A stretch of 64,000 nt of DNA from an uncultured Ruminococcus sp. (GTDB lineage: Bacteria; Bacillota; Clostridia; Oscillospirales; Ruminococcaceae), in assembly GCA_947345935.1 (NCBI GenBank), contig CAMZZN010000004.1, forward strand, positions 31,669 to 95,668. The letters are read 5' to 3'. A program made the translations under genes and the position numbers. The notes beneath the pieces were generated by a model. That model had not been told where the DNA came from, did no database searches, and saw nothing but the letters and a program-made list of their open reading frames with translations. How positions within the stretch are numbered: the stretch's first letter is position 1; every line of letters begins with the position of its first letter. Positions 35,141-41,959 of the stretch are shown here, in pieces.

Positions 35141-35231
35141 ATAATAAAATGAGATATGATAAAGAAATTATAATTTTTTATAATAAACTAAATTTTCAGT
35201 AAGACTGTTGACAAACTGAATAATGGACAAT

Positions 35232-35276
35232 AGCGGACAGTGCTTTACTTCTATGAAACACTTTCCGCTGTTTTTT
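35232..35276 (+). terminator. Hairpin terminator upstream of the agr regulator genes
   Basis: AGCGGA-AGTG-TTT pairs with AAA-CACT-TCCGCT with single-base bulges (35232-35249 and 35256-35269), followed by TTTTTT. No intact gene precedes it on the plus strand, so it may be a leftover from a lost gene or end a short RNA. The rest of 35141-35368 is AT-rich and shows no gene. Confidence 0.7.
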
Positions 35277-35368
35277 CTGCATTTTGCCCAAATTTAGTTA
35301 ACTGAATCCCCTCTTTCACGCTCTGATTGTTCAGATTTAATAAAACTATTAATTTTTTTATGTTTTTA

Positions 35369-35397
35369 TTGATTTAAATGTCAAAATATGGTATTAT
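35369..35397 (+). promoter_or_regulatory. Promoter of the agrA-like gene
   Basis: TTGATT at 35369-35374 and TATTAT at 35392-35397 with 17 bases between. The likely start near 35404 leaves a very short leader with GAGGTGG before GTG 35418. Confidence 0.7.
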
Positions 35398-35417
35398 ATA
35401 AGATAGAGGTGGTTTAT

Positions 35418-36149
35418 GTGATAAGAATTGCAATTGTAGACGACGAAGAAGCGATATGCGAACAGATAGAACGTTTGTTGCAGCAGTGTTCTGAAGAAAT
35501 GAAGATTAATTTACAAATTGAGATCTTTTATTCAGGCGAAAGTCTGATTTCAAAACTGAAAAATAACCAGAAGTATGATCTGATATTTCTCGACATAGAA
35601 TTATACCATTACAACGGTATCGACGTCGGACGCTTTATTCGTGACGAGTTATGCGACGATTCTACGCAGATAGCTTTTATTTCAGGAAAAAACGGGTACG
35701 ACAGATTACTGTTTGAATTCAGACCGATACATTTTATAGAAAAACCTGCGACATTAGGCAAAATCATGAATGTAATCACAAAATATGCACGAATATATGG
35801 TCAGCAGGGAGATGTTTTCAAATATAAAATAAACAGGGATAATTTTTTTGTGGATATCAATAAGATCCTGTATTTCAAAAGCGAAGACAGACAGGTTATA
35901 TTTATCAGCAGGGACGAATCCGAAACTTTTTACGGTTCGATTGATAAGATAGCGCAGCAGTTAAAGAAAAAGGGCTTCTTTATACCCCATAGAAGTTATC
36001 TGGTGAATTACAGGTTTGTAAAGTGTTTTCAGATTAAAAAAATAATTATGACAAACCACGACGAAATTCCCATTGCCGACAACAGGAGGGAGGACGTATT
36101 TAAGATACAGATAATGTTGGAAAACGGAGGTAAATTCTATGGTCTTTGA
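35418..36149 (+). CDS. LytTR family response regulator (AgrA-like)
   Basis: 243 residues from GTG 35418, behind GAGGTGG and 21 bases after the -10 box; the in-frame ATG 35388 would overlap the promoter. The receiver domain (1-125) has VDDEEAICEQ and phosphoacceptor Asp in DLIFLDIEL near residue 62. The LytTR DNA-binding domain (about 140-240) has YFKSEDRQVIFIS and FIPHRSYLVNY. It overlaps the kinase gene by 11 bases. It likely binds the paired repeats at 37483-37515. Confidence 0.93.
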   Translation: MIRIAIVDDEEAICEQIERLLQQCSEEMKINLQIEIFYSGESLISKLKNNQKYDLIFLDIELYHYNGIDVGRFIRDELCDDSTQIAFISGKNGYDRLLFEFRPIHFIEKPATLGKIMNVITKYARIYGQQGDVFKYKINRDNFFVDINKILYFKSEDRQVIFISRDESETFYGSIDKIAQQLKKKGFFIPHRSYLVNYRFVKCFQIKKIIMTNHDEIPIADNRREDVFKIQIMLENGGKFYGL

Positions 36150-37410
36150 CGCATACACCTTGGTTTATCTTATAACAAACTTATTTACACTCGCCATTAT
36201 ACATAGATTCATGTCGGCATTTTTTGATGAAATTGTAAAACCAAAATGGCATATAATCGCAACTTACGCATTATATTTTATTTCAGCCGGCGTCATGTAT
36301 CTGGTCTGGGACATTCCGGCGCTGGCAACGGTAGTTAATCTGATTTCCCTTTATGTTATTACTTTGAATTATAGCTCCGGAATACGAAAAAGAATGTTTG
36401 TAGTAATTTTCTTTTATATTTTTATGCTCGCAACAGAGGTAATAGTCTGCGCTGTGACCGGATATTTTAACTTCCCGATTTTTAACAGCGGATATTACAA
36501 TAACACTACGGGTCTTGTAATTATGCGAATAATCGCTTATCTGGAAACGCTGATCTTTTATAACATAAAAGCGTTGAAAAGAAACGACACGGTTACAATT
36601 TTACAGTGGATGGCAACTCTGTTTATTCCGATATCGACTCTTGTAATAAAAATATTTATTGTGGATAATGAAAATTCAACGCAGCTTCAGGTCATTTTAT
36701 CGACAATAATTATCTTCCTGATAAATTTATTGACCTTTTTCCTGTATAATTCATTGGCAAAGAGTTATGCTAAAGAGAAGGAGGCGGCAATAGTCAGTAA
36801 AGAAAAAGAGATGTACTATAATCAATGTCTTCTGATGCAGGAAACAAATGAAAACCTGCAAAAATTCCGCCATGAGATCAATAACAAATTTATTTCTATG
36901 AAGGAGTTGATTAATAAGAATATGTATAATGAATTAAGTGACTTTATTGATAATCTTACTGATAAACTTGTAATTGAAAAAGTTTACAGCAATACAGGAA
37001 ACGTTATAGCGGACAGTATAATAAACTATAAATTGAATTTAATTTCTGATTCAGATATTGTTACCGAAATCGCCGTTCCGCCTTCATTGGATATCGATGT
37101 GAATGATCTGGTTGTGATTTTAGGTAATATTCTTGATAACGCTGTTCAGGCGCTTAATGAGAACGATGGAAATTCTAAACTTTATTTTAAATTGGTATAT
37201 AGTCAGGGAAGATTGATAATAAAAGAAACCAATACTTATAAAACAAAAATTTGTTATGAAAATGGAGAAATCCAATCAAGCAAGAGCGATAAATCGAATC
37301 ATGGTTTCGGCTTGAAAAATATAGAGGAAGTAGTAAAACGGAATAACGGATATATGGAAATAAATCATAATGACAATATCTTTTCCATCGATATAATTCT
37401 GTTTGTTTAA
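36139..37410 (+). CDS. AgrC-like sensor histidine kinase (GHKL domain)
   Basis: 423 residues. The first 200 or so form about six membrane helices, as in peptide-sensing AgrC/HPK10 kinases. The cytoplasmic part has the H-box NLQKFRHEINNKFISM near residue 245, the N-box VVILGNILDNAVQAL near 335 and a G-box NHGFGLKNIEEV near 390. It should sense a secreted peptide and phosphorylate the LytTR regulator in front of it. The matching precursor and processing genes nearby are broken, so its present signal is unknown. Confidence 0.93.
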   Translation: MVFDAYTLVYLITNLFTLAIIHRFMSAFFDEIVKPKWHIIATYALYFISAGVMYLVWDIPALATVVNLISLYVITLNYSSGIRKRMFVVIFFYIFMLATEVIVCAVTGYFNFPIFNSGYYNNTTGLVIMRIIAYLETLIFYNIKALKRNDTVTILQWMATLFIPISTLVIKIFIVDNENSTQLQVILSTIIIFLINLLTFFLYNSLAKSYAKEKEAAIVSKEKEMYYNQCLLMQETNENLQKFRHEINNKFISMKELINKNMYNELSDFIDNLTDKLVIEKVYSNTGNVIADSIINYKLNLISDSDIVTEIAVPPSLDIDVNDLVVILGNILDNAVQALNENDGNSKLYFKLVYSQGRLIIKETNTYKTKICYENGEIQSSKSDKSNHGFGLKNIEEVVKRNNGYMEINHNDNIFSIDIILFV

Positions 37411-37428
37411 AAAATTAAAGAAATATAA

Positions 37429-37468
37429 GGTGTCTTGTAAGTAAAAAAACTTGCAGGGCGCTTTTTTT
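37429..37468 (+). terminator. Terminator after the agrC-like gene
   Basis: GTGTCTTGTAAGT (from 37430) pairs with ACTTGCAGGGCGC (to about 37461) with several G-T pairs, followed by TTTTTTT at 37462-37468. It separates the kinase gene from the agrD promoter. Confidence 0.78.
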
Positions 37469-37482
37469 CTGATAATTTTCGA

Positions 37483-37515
37483 TTTCACTGCAAACAACAC
37501 GGGGTTTCACTGCAA
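37483..37515 (+). promoter_or_regulatory. Probable LytTR (AgrA-type) operator
   Basis: The 11-base sequence TTTCACTGCAA occurs at 37483-37493 and again at 37505-37515, exactly 22 bases apart. On the other strand it reads TTGCAGTGAAA, close to known LytTR/AgrA half-sites, which are 9-base direct repeats two helical turns apart. It lies immediately upstream of the agrD promoter. Confidence 0.75.
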
Positions 37516-37542
37516 CAAATAATAAATTCTTATTAAAAGTGA

Positions 37543-37548
37543 TATAAT
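37543..37548 (+). promoter_or_regulatory. -10 box of the agrD promoter
   Basis: TATAAT at 37543-37548 with no good -35 box at the expected place (37520-37525), as in activator-dependent promoters. The LytTR repeats end five bases before the -35 position. Confidence 0.65.
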
Positions 37549-37583
37549 ATAACTGCCAAAAAATATGATAAAGGAGTGTTATA

Positions 37584-37637
37584 ATGAAAAAAATAATAAT
37601 TAAATTCAGCGGATTTTTCGCAGCATTTGTTTTATGA
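37584..37637 (+). pseudogene. agrD-like autoinducer precursor, truncated after 17 codons
   Basis: ATG 37584 follows AAGGAG (37571-37576) at good spacing. The product MKKIIIKFSGFFAAFVL is the amphipathic N-terminal helix of AgrD-type precursors, but TGA follows at once. The residues that would form the cyclic peptide and the acidic C-terminal tail are missing, replaced by the truncated XRE gene in antisense. The reading as AgrD rests on the helix and its place behind agrC, and not on the lost signal part. Confidence 0.65.
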
Positions 37638-37803
37638 AATTCTGCAAGAGCAATTAATATTTCTGTGGGAATATCATTTTCGCCTGTTTCATATTTGGAA
37701 TATCCAGTTTGAGAGATATTTAACATTTTAGCCATTTGTGTTTGATTCATGTCTTTATCTTCTCTGAGGTTTCTTATTCTTGAGTACATAATAAGTCATT
37801 CCT

Positions 37804-37968
37804 TTAATTTTCACGTTTCAAATGTTCGATAGCGTATTCACAGCACTGGACCACCAATTGGTTAAAAGAAATATCGCTTTTTGCGGCTAATTTATTAAGT
37901 TCTTCAATAAGTGAATCAGGCATACGAATTGTTTTATTTGATGAAGAAGGTTTTTTAATTTCAAACAT
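37804..37968 (-). CDS. Ribbon-helix-helix protein, copy 1 (54 aa)
   Basis: A short gene starting at ATG 37968 with GAGGTAATAG upstream. The product begins MFEIKKPSSSNKTIRMPDSL and continues LNKLAAKSDISFNQLVVQCC. The KTIRMPDSL strand and the following helix-turn-helix fit the Arc/MetJ ribbon-helix-helix fold, which binds DNA as a dimer. It is about 80 percent identical to copy 2 at 38117-38299 over the fold, and the promoter regions are also similar, so this is a tandem duplication. It may regulate itself or the broken genes nearby. Confidence 0.78.
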   Translation of the reverse strand: MFEIKKPSSSNKTIRMPDSLIEELNKLAAKSDISFNQLVVQCCEYAIEHLKREN

Positions 37969-38116
37969 ATCTATTACCTCTGTAAATTATAATTATGATA
38001 TAATATTATTTTACCTTATTTTAACCACGAATAATATACTTAAAATTGCAGTTAATAATTACTTGCAAATTTAATTGCAATATGATATAATAGAAAAGAA
38101 ACCAATGTATGTATGT

Positions 38117-38299
38117 TTATATTGTTAATTTGTCATTATTTGGTTGGTCTAAATGTGAAATGGCATATTCGCAACATTGTATCACTAATTGGTTAAATGA
38201 AATATCATTTTTAGCAGCTAATTTATCAAGTTTTTCAATAAGCGAGTCAGGCATACGTACTGTTTTATTTGAGGAAGAAGGTTTTTTTATTTCAAACAA
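38117..38299 (-). CDS. Ribbon-helix-helix protein, copy 2 (60 aa)
   Basis: TTG 38299 is taken as the start because it aligns with the ATG of copy 1 and has AGGAG eight bases upstream; GTG 38308 is too close to that site. The product has KTVRMPDSLIEKLDKLAAKN and ISFNQLVIQCCEYAISHL, an Arc-type ribbon-helix-helix. Compared with copy 1 the C-terminus is extended by a few residues (DQPNNDKLTI). Probable DNA-binding protein; target unknown. Confidence 0.78.
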   Translation of the reverse strand: MFEIKKPSSSNKTVRMPDSLIEKLDKLAAKNDISFNQLVIQCCEYAISHLDQPNNDKLTI

Positions 38300-38434
38300 T
38301 ATTATCACTCCTAAAAAGTTTATAATATTATTTTACATCATATTCGTTACAAATAATATATTCAAAATTATCATTAATAATATAGTGCATTTTTGAATAT
38401 AAAAACCGAAAGCAAAATAATGGAGCTTGTTTAA

Positions 38435-38656
38435 ATGAATTTAAAAAAAATACTTAAAGATATCGCTGTAAAAAACGGCGTAAGCGCTGCACAGGTTCGC
38501 CGTGATATTCAAGCCGCATTGGACGAGGGCTGGAACAGCGACAATGAAAACGTAAAGGCATATTGGCGTAAAATTCCTGCAAAACATGGAAAGCCGACAT
38601 TGGAAGAGGTTATTTTATTTATGGTGAATGAATGTAAAAATGAAAGTTCGTCATAA
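38435..38656 (+). CDS. Free-standing Spo0A C-terminal-like DNA-binding protein (73 aa)
   Basis: Starts at ATG 38435 with GGAG nine bases upstream. The sequence ILKDIAVKNGVSAAQVRRDI, AALDEGWNS and HGKPTLEEVILFMVNE follows the second half of the Spo0A DNA-binding domain, where similar blocks surround the recognition helix (ASRVERAIRHAIE) and the KPTNSEFI segment. No receiver domain is present, so it cannot be phosphorylated like Spo0A. It could compete for 0A boxes or act on a phage or plasmid. The similarity is from memory of the family. Confidence 0.7.
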   Translation: MNLKKILKDIAVKNGVSAAQVRRDIQAALDEGWNSDNENVKAYWRKIPAKHGKPTLEEVILFMVNECKNESSS

Positions 38657-38739
38657 ATATTATACTCCGAACGCTAAATAATAAATATGAAAGGCAAAAT
38701 AATTAAGTTAATAAAAATAACTTTTCAAAGGAAATAAAA

Positions 38740-39303
38740 ATGCAGTTGAATTTAATACTTGAGGTCAAGTCTCAGGAAATGGACAAAATATTTTCAGAAA
38801 GCGAATTGCTTGAATTTCTGAAAGAGCGGTTGACGATAGAAAAAGTCGACAATATAAATATTCTCAGCGCAGGGGTTATCAATGCGATAACTGTCAGCGA
38901 ATGCGATCTTCCGGGGCATTTTATTAAATGCCTGCACGAAAACGAAATTTATTATATTTACGAAGTGCAAAGATTCGGATACGTTCAATTAAACAATATT
39001 CTCAATAAATATTATATCAGCGGAGAATATAAACAAATATTGTACGGTATTATGAAAAAATATCATATCAGCTTTTCTGATATCGATATGGATTCGCTGA
39101 TACCAATAAACGCCTGCGGACTATCCGCAAGAACGGTAAACGCTCTTAATCGTGCAGGATACGTCTATATACAGGACGCAGCCTTTAACACAAGAGACGA
39201 TGTATACAAAATAAGAAACTTCGGCGAGAAATGTCAAAAGGAACTGGAAGAAAAATTGACCGAATACGGGTTATGGTATTCGGACAAGAAAAGATTTACC
39301 TGA
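38740..39303 (+). CDS. Protein with C-terminal RNA polymerase alpha-CTD-like domain
   Basis: 187 residues. The last 65 (PINACGLSARTVNALNRAG, YIQDAAF, VYKIRNFGEKCQKELEEKL) match the helix-hairpin-helix alpha-CTD of RpoA, which contacts UP elements and activators. The N-terminal 110 residues are mixed helix and strand and unlike the alpha-NTD, so it is not a truncated rpoA. AAGGAAAT precedes ATG 38740. Such proteins may bind DNA or RNA polymerase; function unknown. It lies between the Spo0A-C-like gene and the SPFH gene. Confidence 0.8.
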   Translation: MQLNLILEVKSQEMDKIFSESELLEFLKERLTIEKVDNINILSAGVINAITVSECDLPGHFIKCLHENEIYYIYEVQRFGYVQLNNILNKYYISGEYKQILYGIMKKYHISFSDIDMDSLIPINACGLSARTVNALNRAGYVYIQDAAFNTRDDVYKIRNFGEKCQKELEEKLTEYGLWYSDKKRFT

Positions 39304-39341
39304 TAAATGAAAAATTTTTCAGGCAAATTAATATAATATTG

Positions 39342-39370
39342 TAGACAAATTCACGATTTTATGCTATAAT
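39342..39370 (+). promoter_or_regulatory. Promoter of the SPFH gene
   Basis: TAGACA at 39342-39347 and TATAAT at 39365-39370, spacer 17. A CGAAAGGAG ribosome site precedes ATG 39443. Confidence 0.75.
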
Positions 39371-39442
39371 TATTTTATTAAGGCAACTTATGCGGTATTA
39401 AGCATAAAATTACGGGACGGTCACCCGAAAGGAGTTTTACTT

Positions 39443-40837
39443 ATGGGTATACTTAAAGCAGCATTGACGGCAGCGTCGTCAACAATGGCAGATCAGTGGC
39501 TGGAGTTTTATTCATGCGAATCCATGCCGGCGGACGCTCTTGTCGTAAGAGCAAAGCGTCAGACAGGAAAGCGCTCTTCAAATACAAAAGGAAATGAAAA
39601 TGTGATTTCCGACGGAAGCAAGATCGTTGTAAACGAAGGTCAGGCTATGATAATGGTCGAGCAGGGCATGATAACTGAAATTGCAACAGAAGCCGGTATT
39701 TATACATATAATTCTTCCGAGTCGCCAAGTATCTTTTCCAGCAGCTTCGGCAAAGGGCTTGTCAATACGTTCAGGGATATGTGGGACAGGATAAAGCACG
39801 GCGGCGATGCGGCAAGAGATCAGAAAATATATTTCTTCAACATGAAGGAAATTATGGATAACAATTTCGGTACTCTGTCGCCTGTTCCGTTCCGTATGAA
39901 GTATGAGGATCTGGGCAGAAGCTTTACTGTAAGCGTGCGGTGCAACGGAAAATATGTATTTAAAATTTCAGATCCCGTACTGTTTTATACTAACGTGTGC
40001 GGAAATATTTCAAGTACATATAACCGTACAACTCTGGACAGTCAGATAAGAACCGAATTTGTGGACGCTCTTAATCCGGCGTTTGCGGAGCTTTCGGCGC
40101 AGGGTATCAGATACGATCAGCTTGCCGGAGGTCACGCTTATGTAAAGGACGCTCTCGGCAAGGCTCTGTCGTCAAGGTGGGAGGACAACAGAGGAATTAC
40201 CCTCATGGGCGTATTTATAAATTCTGCGACAATACCTGACGGAGATCTTAAAAAGATCCAGGAGTATGAGGATAAGGCATGGCTGAGAGATCCGTCCAAT
40301 GCGGCAACTCTTATGGCGGAGGCTCAGGCGGAAGCAATGAAAACGGCAGCTGGTAATTCAGGCGGAGCTGCAATGGGATTTTTTGGCATGAATCTTGCTT
40401 CGCAGGCAGGAGGAATGAATGCTCAGAATTTGTACGCAATGGGCGCCGCACAGCAGGCGGCAGCCCAGCAGCAGTCAGGCGGAGCGGATACCTGGCAGTG
40501 CGTCTGCGGAACTGCAAACAGCGGAAAATTCTGCAATAACTGCGGTAAACCGAAGCCGGCAGCCAAGAACAGCTGGAAATGTTCATGCGGCGCTGAGAAT
40601 ACAGGCAAATTCTGTGCCGAGTGCGGAAAATCCAAACCTGCCGCAGACGGCTGGGCTTGTTCCTGCGGAGCGATAAATAAAGGAAAATTCTGCGCCGAGT
40701 GCGGAAAGCAGAAACCGGCGGGAGCGCCGCTGTATCGCTGCGATAAGTGCGGCTGGGAACCGGAAGATCCGTTAAATCCTCCTAAATTCTGCGCTGAGTG
40801 CGGCGATCCGTTCAATGATTCCGATATTGTAAAATAA
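39443..40837 (+). CDS. SPFH domain / zinc-ribbon protein (YdjI-like)
   Basis: 464 residues. An SPFH (band 7-like) domain covers about 20-310, in the branch once named after poxvirus virion core proteins: QWLEFYSCESMPADALVVRA near residue 20 and VVNEGQAMIMVEQGMITE near 60. A Gly/Ala/Gln-rich linker (about 300-345) is followed by four zinc ribbons: three WxCxCGxxNxGKFCxxCGxxKP units and a final CDKCGWEPEDP...FCAECG. The related B. subtilis YdjI acts in membrane stress response. It has its own promoter and terminator. A role in membrane protection is inference. Confidence 0.92.
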   Translation: MGILKAALTAASSTMADQWLEFYSCESMPADALVVRAKRQTGKRSSNTKGNENVISDGSKIVVNEGQAMIMVEQGMITEIATEAGIYTYNSSESPSIFSSSFGKGLVNTFRDMWDRIKHGGDAARDQKIYFFNMKEIMDNNFGTLSPVPFRMKYEDLGRSFTVSVRCNGKYVFKISDPVLFYTNVCGNISSTYNRTTLDSQIRTEFVDALNPAFAELSAQGIRYDQLAGGHAYVKDALGKALSSRWEDNRGITLMGVFINSATIPDGDLKKIQEYEDKAWLRDPSNAATLMAEAQAEAMKTAAGNSGGAAMGFFGMNLASQAGGMNAQNLYAMGAAQQAAAQQQSGGADTWQCVCGTANSGKFCNNCGKPKPAAKNSWKCSCGAENTGKFCAECGKSKPAADGWACSCGAINKGKFCAECGKQKPAGAPLYRCDKCGWEPEDPLNPPKFCAECGDPFNDSDIVK

Positions 40838-40843
40838 TAAAAT

Positions 40844-40882
40844 ACGGACATCCAATTTAAATTGGATGTCCGTTATTTTTAT
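40844..40882. terminator. Bidirectional terminator
   Basis: A 30-base perfect palindrome (arms ACGGACATCCAATTT and its complement, 40844-40873) is followed by T-rich sequence on both strands. It separates the SPFH gene from the converging mreB. Confidence 0.92.
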
Positions 40883-41898
40883 CTGTATTTATAAACCGCA
40901 GCCGCTTCAAATCCGTCAAGCAGCGTGGTCATATGTCCGAAAGCCATGCCAGTGCCTTTTGCAACGCAGTTTATGGAATCTTTAGCGATACGGCAGTTAA
41001 TGCCAAGAGTACGTTTGATAAGCTGCGGCAGACCTCCCAGAAGCGCTCCGCCGCCGGTCATAAGCAGACCGTTGTCATAAATATCTCCTACGAGTTCCGG
41101 AGGAGCGTCCTCAAGAACCTTTCTTATCGCTTCCATGATCGCAAATGTATCATCCTCAATTGCCTCGAAAAGCTCAAGTTCGCTGATTAGCACCTGTGCC
41201 GGAAGTCCTTTAAGAAGGCTTCTTCCCTTGACTATACAGGTCATTTCCTCATTGGGATCATAAAGGTTGCAAAGCTCCATTTTCACTTTTTCAGCCGTTC
41301 TTTCACCGATAAGAAGTTTGTATTTGTTCTGCATATATCTGATAATAGACTTATCTATTTTATTTCCGGCAGTTTTAATAGTGTGAGATGTGACAACGCC
41401 GTTCATGGAAACAATTGCAACATCAGTAGTTCCTCCACCGATATCGACTATAAGATGTCCTTTTGCCTTGGTGATATTAACGCCTGCGCCGATCATTGCT
41501 GCAATAGGTTCCTGAATAAGATAAACCTGACGTGAACCTGCGCTTTTAGCGGCGTCCACTACTGCACGGCTTTCAATATCGGTGATGAAAGAGGGGACGC
41601 ATATGATTATTCTTGGTTTCAGAAGCTGATGTCCCGTAACTTTAAGAATAAATTCACGTATCATGCTGTGCGTCAGATCATCGTCGGAAATGACTCCTTC
41701 GCTTATTGGGCGTGCAACGGCTATGTAATCAGGATTTCTGCCGATCATTTCGTATGCCTCCCTGCCGACTGCCAGAACCCTTTCGGTGCGGGTATTATAG
41801 GCAATAACGGATGGTTCGCTTAGAACTACGCCTTTGTTTCCCATTGTCATAACGATGTTTGAAGTGCCGAGATCTATTCCAATATCAGTATTTGCCAT
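40879..41898 (-). CDS. mreB: Rod shape-determining protein of the MreB/Mbl family
   Basis: 339 residues, actin-like ATPase that forms membrane-bound filaments guiding side-wall synthesis. Visible are phosphate 1 IGIDLGTSNIVM at the N-terminus, the connect motif VDAAKSAGSRQVYLI near residue 120, phosphate 2 VDIGGGTTDVAIVS near 155 and the adenosine motif LLMTGGGALLGGL near 285. No mreC/mreD follow, so this is one of the separate MreB-type paralogues found in many Firmicutes; Mbl or MreBH would be equally good names. Confidence 0.92.
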   Translation of the reverse strand: MANTDIGIDLGTSNIVMTMGNKGVVLSEPSVIAYNTRTERVLAVGREAYEMIGRNPDYIAVARPISEGVISDDDLTHSMIREFILKVTGHQLLKPRIIICVPSFITDIESRAVVDAAKSAGSRQVYLIQEPIAAMIGAGVNITKAKGHLIVDIGGGTTDVAIVSMNGVVTSHTIKTAGNKIDKSIIRYMQNKYKLLIGERTAEKVKMELCNLYDPNEEMTCIVKGRSLLKGLPAQVLISELELFEAIEDDTFAIMEAIRKVLEDAPPELVGDIYDNGLLMTGGGALLGGLPQLIKRTLGINCRIAKDSINCVAKGTGMAFGHMTTLLDGFEAAAVYKYR

Positions 41899-41959
41899 GT
41901 TTTTTGACCTTTCTTTTAAATTGCGGCGGATAAAGCATTGTACGCTTCCGCATTTATTC

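Larger units (their letters stand above)
37415..37789 (-). pseudogene. XRE-type regulator, truncated and extended over agrD
   Basis: Residues 1-50 (MYSRIRNLREDKDMNQTQMA onward) are a good XRE helix-turn-helix with the typical SQTGYSKYETGENDIPTEIL. After ALAEF, where such proteins usually continue with the rest of helix 5, the frame runs antisense through the agrD start, its promoter and the agrC terminator and yields an unrelated hydrophobic tail. The junction is at about 37637. The HTH may still fold; the C-terminal 70 residues look accidental. Confidence 0.7.
37804..38400. repeat. Diverged tandem duplication of an RHH gene with its upstream region
   Basis: The genes at 37804-37968 and 38117-38299 are similar, and so are the stretches just upstream of each (about 37995-38055 and 38320-38385, sharing ATAATATTATTTTAC, AATAATATA and AAAATT). 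The start codons are 331 bases apart. The duplication has diverged in both coding and flanking parts. Confidence 0.75.

Noticed and set aside
35254..35298. A 14-codon frame beginning MKHFPLFFLHFAQI upstream of agrA, which looked like a possible AgrD-type peptide
   Set aside because: It overlaps the 3' arm and T run of the hairpin at 35232-35276, has no ribosome site and lacks any AgrD tail.
37804..38299. RHH pair considered as antitoxins
   Set aside because: No toxin-like gene adjoins either copy; the flanking sequence is AT-rich and without a suitable frame.
30028..39303. Considered calling the whole accessory stretch a prophage or ICE
   Set aside because: Only the recombinase is element-like; no structural, lysis, replication or transfer genes and no flanking repeats were found.
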